Assembly: GCF_019056395.1 (NCBI RefSeq)
Contig: NZ_CP077639.1
Coordinates: 994,001-1,058,000 of the forward strand
Direction: 5' to 3'
Length of the DNA: 64,000 bases
DNA from: Terribacillus sp. DMT04
GTDB lineage: Bacteria > Bacillota > Bacilli > Bacillales > Amphibacillaceae
Shown here one piece after another: positions 1 to 9,273 of the stretch. The notes beneath the pieces were generated by a model. The model was given only the letters and a program-made list of their open reading frames with translations. It ran no database searches and was not told the DNA's origin. Position numbers and translations under genes: made by a program. The stretch's first letter is position 1. Every line of letters starts with the position of its first letter.

Positions 1-518
1 GACCGCTTGTTCTGATGACACCGAAAAGCTTAATGCGCAGTGCGCGTTTAGCTAGCAAACTAGAAGAATTTACAGAAGGAAGTTTTGCTTCTGTCCGTAC
101 GCAGCCGAATAACGAGGCAACGCCAGAAACAGCAAATACTCTCGTATTAGGCAGTGGGAAAGTGATGGTCGATATCGAAGAAGCAATGGAAAAAGAAACT
201 GGTGCTTTTGAAGCACTTCATATCGCCCGCGTTGAACAGCTTTATCCATTCCCAGCTCAGAAAATTAAGCAGATTCTAGCAGATTATCCTTCTATTCGTG
301 AAGTGAAATGGGTACAGGAAGAACCGCGCAATATGGGGGCGTGGACATTTGTTCGCGACAGAATTGAAGCAATCCTGACAGAAGACCAGACGTTAGAATA
401 TATCGGGCGTCCAGATCGTGCATCACCTGCAGTAGGTAAGCCTGACATCCATAAGACAGAACAAAAGCAGATTATCAATCAAGCCTTAAAGTTGTCCAAG
501 GGAGGAGTTAGCGTATGA
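1..518 (+). CDS. odhA: 2-oxoglutarate dehydrogenase E1 component, C-terminal part
   Basis: The reading frame is open from the window edge (first full codon at base 3), so this is the 3' end of a longer gene. It encodes the C-terminal transketolase-like domain of the thiamine-diphosphate E1 subunit of the 2-oxoglutarate dehydrogenase complex of the TCA cycle. Visible family features are the [12 protein letters not shown] segment, a conserved RVEQLYPFP stretch and a [12 protein letters not shown] motif, all typical of the E1 C-terminus. The stop overlaps the ATG of the E2 gene by 4 bases, so the two are translationally coupled. An internal ATG at 15 is not the start. Identification is firm from the motifs and the partner gene. 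Confidence 0.95.
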   Translation, partial: PLVLMTPKSLMRSARLASKLEEFTEGSFASVRTQPNNEATPETANTLVLGSGKVMVDIEEAMEKETGAFEALHIARVEQLYPFPAQKIKQILADYPSIREVKWVQEEPRNMGAWTFVRDRIEAILTEDQTLEYIGRPDRASPAVGKPDIHKTEQKQIINQALKLSKGGVSV

Positions 519-1771
519 AGGAACTAAAGGTACCAGAGCTGGCAGAATCAATTACAGAGGGAACAATCTCCGAGTGGTTAGTCAATCCGGGCGAACATGT
601 GGAAAAAGGGGATCCTGTTCTGGAATTAGAGACAGATAAGGTAAATGTTGAAGTGAATGCAGAATACAGCGGTGTGCTAAAAGAAATCTTAAAGGATGCT
701 GGTGACGATGTAGAAGTAGGCGATATTATCGCTACAGTTGATGAAAACGGAGAAGCTGGCGAAGAGTCGAACGATTCTGCAGCTGCAGAAGAGACAAAAG
801 CAGAAGCGGCGGCTGTAGCTGAAGCTCCGGCTGAAGAGAAGAAAGCCGAAGCCGCTGAACCGGCAGCTTCTAACAAGAACACACTAGCTTCACCCGCAGC
901 GCGCAAACGTGCGCGTGAGCTTGGCATCAGTCTGGAAGATATTACAGCCCGCGATCCGTTTGGCCGTATCCGTCCGGAAGATGTTGAAGAAGCAGCGAAA
1001 CCAAAAGAAAAAACCGCTAAGCAGGCAAATGCCGATAAACCGAAACAATCGGAAAAGACAGAATTTGAGAAGCCTGTCGAGCGTGTGAAAATGACTCGCC
1101 GCCGTCAAACGATTGCGAAGAGATTAGTAGAAGCGCAGCAAACTTCTGCGATGCTGACTACATTTAACGAAGTTGACATGACAGCAGTTATGAAGCTCCG
1201 CAGTGAAAGAAAAGATAAATTCCTAGAGAAGCATGATGTGAAACTTGGATTTATGTCTTTCTTTACAAAAGCAGTTGTTGGTGCGCTGAAAGAATTTCCT
1301 TACATCAATGCCGAAATCCAGGATAACGAAATCGTTTTGAAGAAATTCTTTGATGTCGGTATTGCCGTATCTACGGATGATGGACTTGTCGTTCCGGTTG
1401 TCCGGGATGCGGACCGTCTTGATTTTGCTGGTATTGAAAGTGAAATCTCCCGCTTAGGTAAGAAGGCTCGTGATAAAGACTTGAGCTTGGATGAGTTAAA
1501 CGGTGGTTCCTTCACCATCACAAATGGCGGTATCTTTGGCTCACTCGTGTCTACGCCAATCTTGAATACGCCGCAAGTCGGTATTTTGGGAATGCATACA
1601 ATCCAGAAGCGACCAGTCGCCATGCCGGATGATACTATCCAGATTCGCCCAATGATGTATCTTGCTCTGTCATACGATCATCGTATCGTTGATGGGAAAG
1701 ACGCGGTCCAGTTTCTTGTACGAATCAAGCAGCTGCTGGAAGATCCATATGATTTGCTCCTAGAAGGCTGA
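515..1771 (+). CDS. odhB: Dihydrolipoyllysine-residue succinyltransferase (E2 of 2-oxoglutarate dehydrogenase)
   Basis: 418 aa. It transfers the succinyl group from E1 to CoA and forms the core of the 2-oxoglutarate dehydrogenase complex. Domain order: one lipoyl domain (about 1-75) with the lipoylated lysine in ETDKVNVEV (K42), an Ala/Glu-rich flexible linker (80-120), a peripheral subunit-binding domain (about 124-160, [15 protein letters not shown]), then the trimer-forming catalytic domain (from about 190) with the active-site SYDHRIVDG (H389, D393). A GGAGG ribosome site precedes the ATG, which overlaps the E1 stop. E3 is not adjacent, as in B. subtilis, where the E3 shared with pyruvate dehydrogenase is used. 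A strong terminator follows. Confidence 0.97.
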   Translation: MKELKVPELAESITEGTISEWLVNPGEHVEKGDPVLELETDKVNVEVNAEYSGVLKEILKDAGDDVEVGDIIATVDENGEAGEESNDSAAAEETKAEAAAVAEAPAEEKKAEAAEPAASNKNTLASPAARKRARELGISLEDITARDPFGRIRPEDVEEAAKPKEKTAKQANADKPKQSEKTEFEKPVERVKMTRRRQTIAKRLVEAQQTSAMLTTFNEVDMTAVMKLRSERKDKFLEKHDVKLGFMSFFTKAVVGALKEFPYINAEIQDNEIVLKKFFDVGIAVSTDDGLVVPVVRDADRLDFAGIESEISRLGKKARDKDLSLDELNGGSFTITNGGIFGSLVSTPILNTPQVGILGMHTIQKRPVAMPDDTIQIRPMMYLALSYDHRIVDGKDAVQFLVRIKQLLEDPYDLLLEG

Positions 1772-1783
1772 TTGTCATATATT

Positions 1784-1812
1784 AACGTCCTCATTCGTGA
1801 GGGCGTTTTTTT
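1784..1812 (+). terminator. Rho-independent terminator of odhAB
   Basis: A 10-bp stem (AACGTCCTCA with TGAGGGCGTT, one G-U pair) around a TTCG loop is followed by a run of Ts. It lies 12 bases after the odhB stop. Confidence 0.93.
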
Positions 1813-1825
1813 GTGCCTGATTTGC

Positions 1826-1855
1826 TACATATCTTTCCATTACATGTACAAACTA
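1826..1855 (+). promoter_or_regulatory. Candidate sigma-G promoter of the ger operon
   Basis: TACATA at 1826-1831, a 17-bp spacer and CAAACTA at 1849-1855 resemble the forespore sigma-G consensus (TGNATA, 17-18 bp, CATACTA). It lies about 30 bases upstream of the first ger start. GerA-type operons are sigma-G dependent in Bacillus, so the position fits, but the match is imperfect. Confidence 0.5.
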
Positions 1856-1885
1856 ACGGAAATGATTTAGGAAAGGTGCGTCGAC

Positions 1886-3379
1886 ATGGGGTTTTTCAAG
1901 CAGAAAAAGAAAGAGCCAGTACAGGAAAAAGTCATCCGGGAAGACAAGGTGCCGCCGCATCAATCCACCACTTCTCTGGAAAAGAATGTCGCTTTCATTA
2001 AGGAAGAAATGCGTAACTCAGCAGACTTGAAAATTCGACTGCTGCCAGATAGTAAACAGGCGTTAATTTTTTTGGATGATATAACAGACCCTGATAAGAT
2101 GCAGCGGTATATATTCGAACCGTTATTGAAAACAGATGGAGATATCAGACAAATTAAAGATCGAGAAGAGAGCAGTGATTTAAATAAAGCAGTAACAGCA
2201 ATTATCGGAGGAAAAGCTGTTTATTTAGTAGAGGGTAATTCCACTTGCTATCTATTTAATGTACAGATGGATGCTAGCAGAACAATTATGGAACCTGTCA
2301 ATGAAAAGGTTATTAAAGGCTCGCATGATGGCTTTAACGAGGATATTAAGACCAACATCAATCTAATTCGACGCCGTATCCAACACCGCAGCCTGACGGT
2401 AAAGAAAATGACGGTTGGCGATTACACAGAATCTGAGATAGCAATGGTTTATGTTGACGGTGTAGTGAACCAGGATGTTACAAAAGAACTTGAAAAAAGA
2501 ATTAGCAATATAAACACGGATGCGCTTCTCAGTGCAGGAGCGTTTACGGAGTATATTGAAGACCGGTCGTACAGTATTTTTCCGCAATTTTTAAGTACAG
2601 AAAGACCAGACAAAACAACAGCATTATTAATGGAGGGCAGAATCGCTATCCTGTTTGCTAATAACCCGACATGTCTAATTGCACCGGTCACCTTCTTCGC
2701 CTTCTATCAAACGCCGGATGATTATAATACACGTTGGATTGTCGCCACCTATCTACGGCTGATACGTTTATTCAGTTTCATTATATCCATTACCTTGCCC
2801 TCCTTTTATATCGCGGTTATCGGATTTCACTATGAAGTCATTCCTGAACAGTTGATTGCTCCTGTTTTGGGATCAATCAGGGACATAGCTTATCCGCCGC
2901 TGGTAGAAGCAGTTCTAATGGTTACCATATTAGAAGTCATACGCGAAGCAGCTATTCGTCTGCCTTCCCCAATCGGTTCTACCATTGGTATCGTAGGGGG
3001 ACTCGTTATCGGGGATGCGATTGTAACAGCAGGTTTGGTTTCAAACTTAATGGTAATTGTGATTGCTCTTACATCACTTGCTTCTTATGTGGTTCCATCG
3101 AATGAAATGAGTGATGCGCTGCGTCTATTAACGTTTCCGCTCTGTATATTGAGTGCCGTATTAGGTTTTATTGGCATCGGATTTGGACTGCTTTTGCTGC
3201 TGATTCATCTGTGCAGAATTGAGTCATTAGGTCTGAGTTATTTTACTCCAATTCAATTCCGAGATATAAAAGATACGATTATTCGCGTTCCGCAGTTTTT
3301 AATGAAGCGCCGCCCCGAACAGCTCAATTCGCCTCGACCTTATAAATCAAATAAACTTGGTGAAAATAATGGCAAGTAA
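1886..3379 (+). CDS. Spore germination protein, GerA family (A subunit)
   Basis: 497 aa, the usual size of GerAA/GerBA/GerKA proteins. It is the A subunit of a nutrient germinant receptor in the inner spore membrane. It has a hydrophilic N-terminal domain (about 1-275) and a membrane domain with several helices (about 285-460) containing the family stretches TLPSFYIAV and PSPIGSTIGIVGGLVIGDA. The ATG follows AGGAAAGGTGCG. A TTG/ATG in another frame at 1813 was discounted. The gene is first in a tightly packed A-B-C operon and overlaps the B gene. The germinant cannot be told from sequence. No GerD- or D-type small subunit is seen in the operon. Confidence 0.95.
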   Translation: MGFFKQKKKEPVQEKVIREDKVPPHQSTTSLEKNVAFIKEEMRNSADLKIRLLPDSKQALIFLDDITDPDKMQRYIFEPLLKTDGDIRQIKDREESSDLNKAVTAIIGGKAVYLVEGNSTCYLFNVQMDASRTIMEPVNEKVIKGSHDGFNEDIKTNINLIRRRIQHRSLTVKKMTVGDYTESEIAMVYVDGVVNQDVTKELEKRISNINTDALLSAGAFTEYIEDRSYSIFPQFLSTERPDKTTALLMEGRIAILFANNPTCLIAPVTFFAFYQTPDDYNTRWIVATYLRLIRLFSFIISITLPSFYIAVIGFHYEVIPEQLIAPVLGSIRDIAYPPLVEAVLMVTILEVIREAAIRLPSPIGSTIGIVGGLVIGDAIVTAGLVSNLMVIVIALTSLASYVVPSNEMSDALRLLTFPLCILSAVLGFIGIGFGLLLLLIHLCRIESLGLSYFTPIQFRDIKDTIIRVPQFLMKRRPEQLNSPRPYKSNKLGENNGK

Positions 3380-4475
3380 TAGGAATCAGAAGATCACATT
3401 ATCTCAATTGGCTTATATTTATATCCAAAGTCAAATTGGTGTAGATATATTAAATCTCTCCACAGTATTGCATAGATCGGCGGGTGCTGACGGTTGGGTT
3501 ACATTGGTTATTGGCGGATTAATATCCATTATTTTTGTCTTGATGATTACCCATACGAGCAAATGTTATCCTGGTGAAGACTTATTCGGCATTTTGAAAA
3601 GTAGCTTAGGCAAGAGACTCGGAAGTTTAGCAGGATTTGGTTATTATGTTTATTTTCTTGTTGTTGCTATTTACCTCTTAACATCATATGGGGAATTGAT
3701 TAACCAATGGCTGCTGCCAGAGACTCCGGTTCTCGTGCTGTATTTACTGCTTTTAATAAGTGCGCTTTACACCATTTCAGGGGGACTTACAGTTATTGCG
3801 AAAGTATTCACATTCTTTGCGGTCGTATTATTTTTAATTTCTGCTTTGTTTCTGTTTGGACTTGTAGATTCTAAACTCATCTACTTACAGCCAATGGGTC
3901 AAGCAACGTTTTCGGGTTATCTAGATGGAGTCAGTGTGAGTGTGTATTCGTTAAGCAGTTTTGTTCTGCTATTCTTATTCCTTCCTTTTACACAAGGCAG
4001 CTTCAAACAAAAGAGGCGTGTTGCTGTTGGAGCAAATATCGTCGTCACATTGTTTTACCTTTATACGGTTTTAATTTCATTCTGTCACTTTGGGTCTGAA
4101 CAGTTGGAGCGTATTTCGCAGCCAATACTTTATATGCTGCAGACTGCAGATACACCGATTATTACAAGGATTGATATATTTGTTCTTTCCTTATGGACGG
4201 TGTTCGCAATGACAGCATTTGCTTCTTATCTATATGCGGCAGAAAGGGCATTTGCAAAACTTCCTAAGGCCAAAAAGAAAATGATCAATGTGTATACTAC
4301 TTCACTTATCGTACTGGCTGTTTCAATGTGGGGAGGACTAAACGAAAGAAATCTAAGAATGATTATTGATTTTCAAGATAAAATTACTGAGTATTTTACG
4401 CTGGGCATTCCTATCTTATTGTTTCTTTTAACCTTTCTTCGCCGAAAAGATAAACAAGGGGGGACAGCTTCATGA
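3369..4475 (+). CDS. Spore germination protein, GerB family (B subunit, amino-acid permease-like)
   Basis: About 368 aa with roughly ten hydrophobic helices. It belongs to the GerAB branch of the APC transporter superfamily and is thought to bind the germinant within the inner spore membrane. The ATG at 3369 (MASNRNQKITLSQLAYIYIQ) is preferred because it matches the usual GerAB N-terminus; upstream in-frame TTG (3357) and GTG (3360) are alternatives. It overlaps the end of the A gene by 11 bases and the C gene by 4, so the three are translated together. The opening residues QKITLSQL are typical of the family. Confidence 0.94.
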   Translation: MASNRNQKITLSQLAYIYIQSQIGVDILNLSTVLHRSAGADGWVTLVIGGLISIIFVLMITHTSKCYPGEDLFGILKSSLGKRLGSLAGFGYYVYFLVVAIYLLTSYGELINQWLLPETPVLVLYLLLLISALYTISGGLTVIAKVFTFFAVVLFLISALFLFGLVDSKLIYLQPMGQATFSGYLDGVSVSVYSLSSFVLLFLFLPFTQGSFKQKRRVAVGANIVVTLFYLYTVLISFCHFGSEQLERISQPILYMLQTADTPIITRIDIFVLSLWTVFAMTAFASYLYAAERAFAKLPKAKKKMINVYTTSLIVLAVSMWGGLNERNLRMIIDFQDKITEYFTLGIPILLFLLTFLRRKDKQGGTAS

Positions 4476-5590
4476 AAAGACTAACTATTGTTTTAATAAG
4501 CTGTACCCTTGTATTGGCAGGGTGTTGGGATACGAGAGAATTCAAGGAAGTTAAACTTGGTATTACGGCAGCGTATGATTTAACCGATGATAACGTCTAT
4601 CAAAATACAATCTTAATACCAAACGTCCAAAATAGTGCAGCTGGACCAGGCCAGGAATCAGTTCAGTTTCTTACAGCTACCGGAGGCACTCCGCAAGAAG
4701 CGCGGGCTAATATCGACAGGCGGTTATCTTCGTCTTATAGTCCAGTGCAGCTTGACGTTTTACTTTTAGGTGAGAACTTAGCTAAACAAGATATATATCC
4801 GTATGTGGATGCCTTTTACCGTGACCCGCGTTTGCATTTAGATGCAGTGCTAGCTGTGGTTAAGGGAGATGCTAAGCAAGCATTAAAAGTAGTTCCGGAA
4901 TCAGAGATGCGTCCTAGTGAATATATAGAAGGAATACTCGAATCCAAAGTAGAAACGACAAGTTCTTTAGAGGTAAATCTGCAAACGATTGGAGCGGAGC
5001 TTTTCGAGGAGGGGCAGGATTTTGTTACGCCAGCCATGAAGGTAGGGGATGGCGGCAAAACTGTTTCTTATGAAGGACTGGCTCTCTTCAAAGGTTCAAG
5101 TTATACCGGAAAAGATATACCATTTGGTCACACGACTTTATTTTTATTAATGAAGAATGTGAAAGGACGAGTGGCTAGCATGACAATAAAGCTTTATGAC
5201 GGAAAAGAGCCAGATCCTACGAACTATGTTTCGGTACACGTGGAGGATTACGCTAGTAAAATTAAATCGAAACCAAGCAAGGAACATAAAGTAAGAACAG
5301 ATATTAATCTTGATATAACGGTGATGATTGAGGAGTATCCATCAGATAATCTTTCACTCTCTGTCTTACCTAGACTTAAAAAAGATATGGAAAAAGCTCT
5401 GACCAAAGAAGCAGAGGATATCATAAAAACTATGCAAGATGCTGGTTGTGATGCATTCGGCATTGGCCGGACCATTTACGGCCATTATCCGGACTATTGG
5501 AAAACAATTGATTGGGATAAAGATTACAAAGATATAGAGATAGTTCCGCATATCAAATTAAATATCCGGACACGCGGAATTTTCAGATAA
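4472..5590 (+). CDS. Spore germination lipoprotein, GerC family (C subunit)
   Basis: 372 aa. It begins with a lipoprotein signal peptide: a KR-containing N-terminus, a hydrophobic core and the lipobox LAGC with the acylated Cys at about residue 18, followed at once by WDTREF, a hallmark of Ger(x)C proteins. It is anchored to the outer face of the inner spore membrane and completes the receptor with the A and B subunits. GGGGGA precedes the ATG, which overlaps the B stop (ATGA). No obvious terminator was found between this gene and yhbH 80 bases downstream. Confidence 0.95.
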   Translation: MKRLTIVLISCTLVLAGCWDTREFKEVKLGITAAYDLTDDNVYQNTILIPNVQNSAAGPGQESVQFLTATGGTPQEARANIDRRLSSSYSPVQLDVLLLGENLAKQDIYPYVDAFYRDPRLHLDAVLAVVKGDAKQALKVVPESEMRPSEYIEGILESKVETTSSLEVNLQTIGAELFEEGQDFVTPAMKVGDGGKTVSYEGLALFKGSSYTGKDIPFGHTTLFLLMKNVKGRVASMTIKLYDGKEPDPTNYVSVHVEDYASKIKSKPSKEHKVRTDINLDITVMIEEYPSDNLSLSVLPRLKKDMEKALTKEAEDIIKTMQDAGCDAFGIGRTIYGHYPDYWKTIDWDKDYKDIEIVPHIKLNIRTRGIFR

Positions 5591-5671
5591 TTTAACTCTT
5601 TTCTGGAGTTTGTTTAATCAATGCCGGCTGTCCTGCATAAGATAGACTAATTATCTTAAGGAGGCTGGCGA

Positions 5672-6835
5672 ATGACTGATTCCAACCATTTTGCAGTGTC
5701 AGAAGAAGACTGGTCCCTCCATCGAAAAGGATATGATGATCAAAAACGGCATCAAGATAAGGTTCAGGAAGTGTTGAAAAATAAATTGCCCGACTTGATA
5801 ACAGAAGAAAATATCATCATGTCTAATGGAAAAGACTTGATCAAAATCCCGATCAGGTCATTGGATGAATACAAAATCCGCTATAGTCAGGATAAAAACA
5901 AACATGCAGGTCAAGGAAAAGGAAACAGCAAGGTCGGAGATGTACTTGGACGCGCCGGTGAACAGCAGAAAGCTCCGGGTAAAGGGCAAGGAGAAGCTGG
6001 CGACCAGCCTGGTCACGATTATTACGAAGCAGAAGTCTCGTTTGAAGAGCTTGAGGAGAATTTTTACAGCCAGTTGGAATTGCCTAATTTAGTACAAAAA
6101 GATGAAAAACAGATGATTGTAACCGATATAGCTTTTAATGACATTCGTAAAACAGGTCTGACCGGAAATATTGACAAGAAAAGAACGATGTTAGAAGCAT
6201 TTAAACGTAATGCATTGGGAGGCAGTTCTTCGTTTGCGCCAATTTATCCAGAAGATGTGCGGTATAAGACGTGGGATAATATTGAAAAGCCGGATTCGAA
6301 AGCAGTCGTGCTTGCAATGTTGGATACAAGTGGCAGTATGGGAAATTGGGAGAAATATGTTGCCAGAAGTTTCTTCTTCTGGATGACACGTTTTCTTCGG
6401 ACCAAATATGAGACAGTAGAAATTGAGTTCATTGCGCACCATACGGAAGCGAATGTTGTCGATGAAGAGTCCTTTTTCTCAAAAGGAGAAAGCGGCGGCA
6501 CAATTTGCTCTTCAGCTTACAAAAAAGCATTGCAGCTAATTGATGAGAAATATCCACCATCTGCTTACAATATTTATCCATTTCATTTTTCAGATGGTGA
6601 TAATTTGACTTCTGATAACAGCAGATGTGTCGGGTTAATTAATCAGCTGATTGAAGTATCTAGCCTATTCGGCTATGGGGAAGTTAATCAATACAATCGC
6701 CATTCAACATTGATGCAGATTTTTCGCAAGCTGGAGCACCCTAAGTTCAAATATTATGTACTCCGTAAGAAAACAGATGTATTCTATGCCATGCAGCAAT
6801 TTTTCTCAAATGAGAAAGCAGAAGTTTCCGTATGA
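5672..6835 (+). CDS. yhbH: Sporulation protein YhbH (DUF444, VWA-like)
   Basis: 387 aa, close to B. subtilis YhbH. Visible features are the N-terminal segment with [15 protein letters not shown], a Gly/Lys/Gln-rich flexible linker (about 85-120, [18 protein letters not shown]) and a C-terminal von Willebrand A-like domain starting near [13 protein letters not shown], whose DTSGS is a metal-binding MIDAS motif. In many bacteria yhbH, the PrkA kinase gene and spoVR form a set; here spoVR lies at 25.3 kb and no prkA is in the window. In B. subtilis it is part of the mother-cell sporulation regulon. AAGGAGG lies 8 bases before the ATG. The molecular role is unknown. Confidence 0.95.
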   Translation: MTDSNHFAVSEEDWSLHRKGYDDQKRHQDKVQEVLKNKLPDLITEENIIMSNGKDLIKIPIRSLDEYKIRYSQDKNKHAGQGKGNSKVGDVLGRAGEQQKAPGKGQGEAGDQPGHDYYEAEVSFEELEENFYSQLELPNLVQKDEKQMIVTDIAFNDIRKTGLTGNIDKKRTMLEAFKRNALGGSSSFAPIYPEDVRYKTWDNIEKPDSKAVVLAMLDTSGSMGNWEKYVARSFFFWMTRFLRTKYETVEIEFIAHHTEANVVDEESFFSKGESGGTICSSAYKKALQLIDEKYPPSAYNIYPFHFSDGDNLTSDNSRCVGLINQLIEVSSLFGYGEVNQYNRHSTLMQIFRKLEHPKFKYYVLRKKTDVFYAMQQFFSNEKAEVSV

Positions 6836-6864
6836 GCAGCAGGATTTTCCTGCTGTTCTTTTTT
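6835..6864 (+). terminator. Rho-independent terminator after yhbH
   Basis: A 9-bp stem (AGCAGCAGG with CCTGCTGTT) closes a 5-base loop and is followed by C and six Ts. The stem starts at the last base of the yhbH stop codon. Confidence 0.9.
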
Positions 6865-7045
6865 AATTGTGGCAAAAAATGGACAGGAAAAGCATATATT
6901 GGTCATGTGACAAAAAGCCCTTTCTTTTTTTGGCGATATCCATTAGGATAGAATAGGCGAAGAAATGTTTCGTTTATATTACAAATAAATTACAGTTATA
7001 TTAAATAGAGAAGTGCTTTTAATGGGAAAGGGAAGGATTTACAAC

Positions 7046-8119
7046 ATGAAGGAAAAACGGATTCTATTTACGGGGGGCGGCACAGCTGGCCATGTAATCG
7101 TGAATGTGGCTTTGATCCCTGTTTTCTTGCAGGAGGGGTGGAAGATCGATTATATCGGTTCAAAAAATGGCATTGAACGTGATTTAATCGAGCCGTTAGA
7201 AGGCGTTACGTATCACAGTATATCCACTGGAAAACTGCGGCGCTATATGTCTAAAGAAAACTTTAAAGATCCTTTTAAGGTGATGAAAGGAACGATGCAG
7301 GCTTATCGAATTATGGGGAAAGTGAAGCCGCATGTTATTTTTTCTAAGGGCGGATTTGTTTCCGTTCCAGTTCTGTTTGCATCATGGCTTCGCAACCTGC
7401 CTGCTGTTATTCATGAATCAGATATTACACCGGGATTAGCAAATAAGCTGGCAATGCCGTTTGCGAAGAAGATTGTTACGACCTTTGCTGAAACAGTTTC
7501 CCACGTGTCTGCTAAAAAGGCGGAGTGGGTCGGTGCAGTAGTCCGGGATGAACTTATCCAAGGCAACCGGCGCGTAGGGCTGGAGAAGCTGGGTTTTTCT
7601 CCTGAAAAATCTGTTCTGCTTATCATGGGCGGCAGCGGCGGCTCTCAGATCATCAACGAATCCGTTCGTTCGAGTCTGGATACGTTATTGCAGGAGTTTC
7701 AGATTGTCCATATTTGCGGAAAGAATCAATTAGATGAATCTGTCAAAAGAGAAGGCTATGTCCAGTTTGAATATGTGAATGAAGGGCTGAATGACTTGTT
7801 TGCGGCATCTGATTACGTACTGTCCAGAGCAGGATCGAATGCAATCTTTGAATTCCTTGCATTGCGCAAACCAATGCTGCTCATTCCATTATCCAAGAAG
7901 GCAAGCCGCGGGGATCAGCTGTTGAACGCTAGCTCGTTCAAAAAACAAGGTTATGCTGATGTACTAGAAGAAGAAGAACTGACTAGTGCATCGTTAATTC
8001 AGCATTTGCAGGATCTAAAAGAACATAGAAATGAAATTCTGCGTAATATGAGCCATTATGAAAGCCAAGAAGCAAAACAACGCGTAATTGAAATTATAAA
8101 AGAACAAGCTAAAAATTAA
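7046..8119 (+). CDS. MurG-like undecaprenyldiphospho-muramoylpentapeptide GlcNAc transferase (second-copy type)
   Basis: 357 aa. MurG transfers GlcNAc to lipid I on the inner membrane face to make lipid II. The N-terminal lipid I-binding glycine loop GGGTAGH is at 10-16 and the C-terminal domain has the UDP-GlcNAc loop SRAGSNAIFE and the RGDQLLNA segment, so it belongs to the GT28 family and looks catalytically intact. The ATG at 7046 follows GGGAAGGA; a GTG at 7013 is possible but would add residues before the Rossmann strand. It stands alone, away from any mraY/ftsW/murB cluster. That suggests the second MurG found in several Bacillaceae, but whether a dcw copy also exists cannot be seen here. 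Confidence 0.88.
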   Translation: MKEKRILFTGGGTAGHVIVNVALIPVFLQEGWKIDYIGSKNGIERDLIEPLEGVTYHSISTGKLRRYMSKENFKDPFKVMKGTMQAYRIMGKVKPHVIFSKGGFVSVPVLFASWLRNLPAVIHESDITPGLANKLAMPFAKKIVTTFAETVSHVSAKKAEWVGAVVRDELIQGNRRVGLEKLGFSPEKSVLLIMGGSGGSQIINESVRSSLDTLLQEFQIVHICGKNQLDESVKREGYVQFEYVNEGLNDLFAASDYVLSRAGSNAIFEFLALRKPMLLIPLSKKASRGDQLLNASSFKKQGYADVLEEEELTSASLIQHLQDLKEHRNEILRNMSHYESQEAKQRVIEIIKEQAKN

Positions 8120-8128
8120 TTTAGTGTT

Positions 8129-8167
8129 AAAGGGTAGTTCGTCCATTTGGGATGACTATCCTTTTTT
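8129..8167 (+). terminator. Terminator of the murG-like gene
   Basis: AAAGGGTAGT pairs with ACTATCCTTT over 10 bp and is followed by Ts, 10 bases after the stop. Confidence 0.88.
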
Positions 8168-8233
8168 ATGTAAACCAGTACCAGTACGTGAAAAATCTAT
8201 TCGTTATCAAATTAGAGGATTATTAGAAAAATG

Positions 8234-8278
8234 AAAAGGATCACGCATATTAGATATGTCTAATTGTGTGATCCTTTT
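8234..8278 (-). terminator. Terminator of the carbonic anhydrase gene (bidirectional hairpin)
   Basis: AAAAGGATCAC (8234-8244) pairs with GTGATCCTTTT (8268-8278). The A/T ends make it usable on both strands; it lies just beyond the stop of the minus-strand gene at 8294. Confidence 0.85.
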
Positions 8279-8293
8279 CTTTCATGTCAACAT

Positions 8294-8863
8294 TTAATTA
8301 TTTGTTTTCTCATAGCCGTTCCGGATGGTAGTCAATTCACCAGTAGCTGGATCGATAACGAGCGCATGGACGGGAACATTGGTCGGGAGAAGAGGATGAT
8401 TTGCAATGAGTGATGCACTGCTTTCCACCGATTCTTCTACACTGTTAAAGCCATTAAACCACGTATTGGCAACGTCTTCGCTATCTGCTTGGCGTAAATA
8501 GGTTTCGACGTCTCCGCCTTGTTTGCCGATTTGTTCCAGCAAGTCTGCTCCATGAAGATGATGCATACCACAGTCTTTATGACCGATTACAAATACTTCT
8601 TCTCCTTTTAAGGCATGAACAGCTACTAAAATACTCTTCATCGCACTATCAGAAGTATCCACAAGCATAGCGCCTGCGTTTTGGATAATCTTCGCGTCAC
8701 CATTTTTCAAATTAACTGCTTTAGGCAGCAATTCGAGTAAGCGGGCATCCATACAAGTTAGAATGACAGCCTTCTTGGAAGGAAACTTGTCTGTTTCGTA
8801 AGGTGTATATGCTTTGTCTTCAACGAATTTCTGGTTATGAACTAAGATGTCATCTAATAACAT
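8294..8863 (-). CDS. ytiB: Beta-class carbonic anhydrase (YtiB-like)
   Basis: 189 aa. It catalyses reversible hydration of CO2 to bicarbonate in the cytoplasm. The zinc-site residues are all visible: C37 and the Asp/Arg pair D39-R41 in LTCMDARL, and H95 and C98 in IGHKDCGM. Length and sequence pattern match the B. subtilis YtiB group of short beta-carbonic anhydrases. The start has AGGAGTGG upstream on the minus strand. It is a single-gene unit between two terminator hairpins and the divergent exporter leader. Confidence 0.92.
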   Translation of the reverse strand: MLLDDILVHNQKFVEDKAYTPYETDKFPSKKAVILTCMDARLLELLPKAVNLKNGDAKIIQNAGAMLVDTSDSAMKSILVAVHALKGEEVFVIGHKDCGMHHLHGADLLEQIGKQGGDVETYLRQADSEDVANTWFNGFNSVEESVESSASLIANHPLLPTNVPVHALVIDPATGELTTIRNGYEKTNN

Positions 8864-8961
8864 AGATTAAGCCACTCCTTTATTACATTGTCTTTTCTAG
8901 TCTACCATATCAGCACAACTGTTTACATATTGTTTATTATGCAAATTATTTGAAAATAATA

Positions 8962-8991
8962 TTGACCGTTTAGAAATGATATGTATATACT
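8962..8991 (+). promoter_or_regulatory. Sigma-A promoter of the bmrCD-type exporter leader
   Basis: TTGACC (8962-8967), an 18-bp spacer and TATACT (8986-8991) make a good vegetative promoter. Transcription would start near 8998, giving a leader of about 375 nt before the exporter genes. Confidence 0.8.
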
Positions 8992-9015
8992 TATTATGCA
9001 TAAATTAACAATGGA

Positions 9016-9087
9016 GAGGAGGAACCCAAGATGAATAACCGGAAACGAGCATTATTCAGCCAATTTCATACTGGGCAGTTCCTCCTT
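9016..9087 (+). promoter_or_regulatory. Leader RNA helix that hides the ribosome site of leader peptide 1
   Basis: The ribosome site GAGGAGGAAC (9016-9025) is complementary over 10 bases (one G-U) to GTTCCTCCTT (9078-9087), which lies inside the leader peptide's own codons. The fold would block initiation on the peptide; a ribosome passing through the 3' arm would open it. Pairing is seen directly. The regulatory role is inferred from its place before a drug-exporter operon. Confidence 0.6.
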
Positions 9088-9102
9088 TGTTCGGAATCTT
9101 GA
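9031..9102 (+). CDS. Leader peptide 1 of the exporter operon (23 aa)
   Basis: ATG at 9031 preceded by GGAGAGGAGG with good spacing; 23 codons to TGA at 9100. It is basic at the N-terminus (MNNRKRALF) and ends LLCSES. The stop is about 57 bases before the intrinsic terminator at 9159, the layout of translation-controlled attenuators. In B. subtilis the homologous bmrCD genes are preceded by bmrB, whose translation controls read-through of a terminator when ribosome-targeting drugs are present. This peptide probably does the same job, but I do not claim sequence homology to BmrB. Confidence 0.65.
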   Translation: MNNRKRALFSQFHTGQFLLCSES

Positions 9103-9158
9103 TCATTTGTCTTATCAATTGAAGAGGTCTGCCGCAATCGCTTGCTGCATACTTTAGG

Positions 9159-9191
9159 AACGTGTACGTCTGCGGGCGTGCGCGTTTTTTT
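9159..9191 (+). terminator. Intrinsic terminator in the exporter leader (attenuator)
   Basis: AACGTGTACG (9159-9168) pairs with CGTGCGCGTT (9177-9186) over 10 bp with two G-U pairs, loop of 8, followed by seven Ts (9185-9191). It sits 170 bases downstream of the promoter and 180 upstream of the first exporter gene, so it would stop most transcripts unless disrupted. An upstream CCGCA (9132-9136) could pair with TGCGG in the loop (9171-9175) as part of a competing fold. Confidence 0.8.
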
Positions 9192-9273
9192 ATGCCTAAA
9201 TTACAAGATTATTGATACAGGCTGAACATGCTATTCAGTCTTTTATCATAAAAAACCTTGAGGAGGAATGAAT

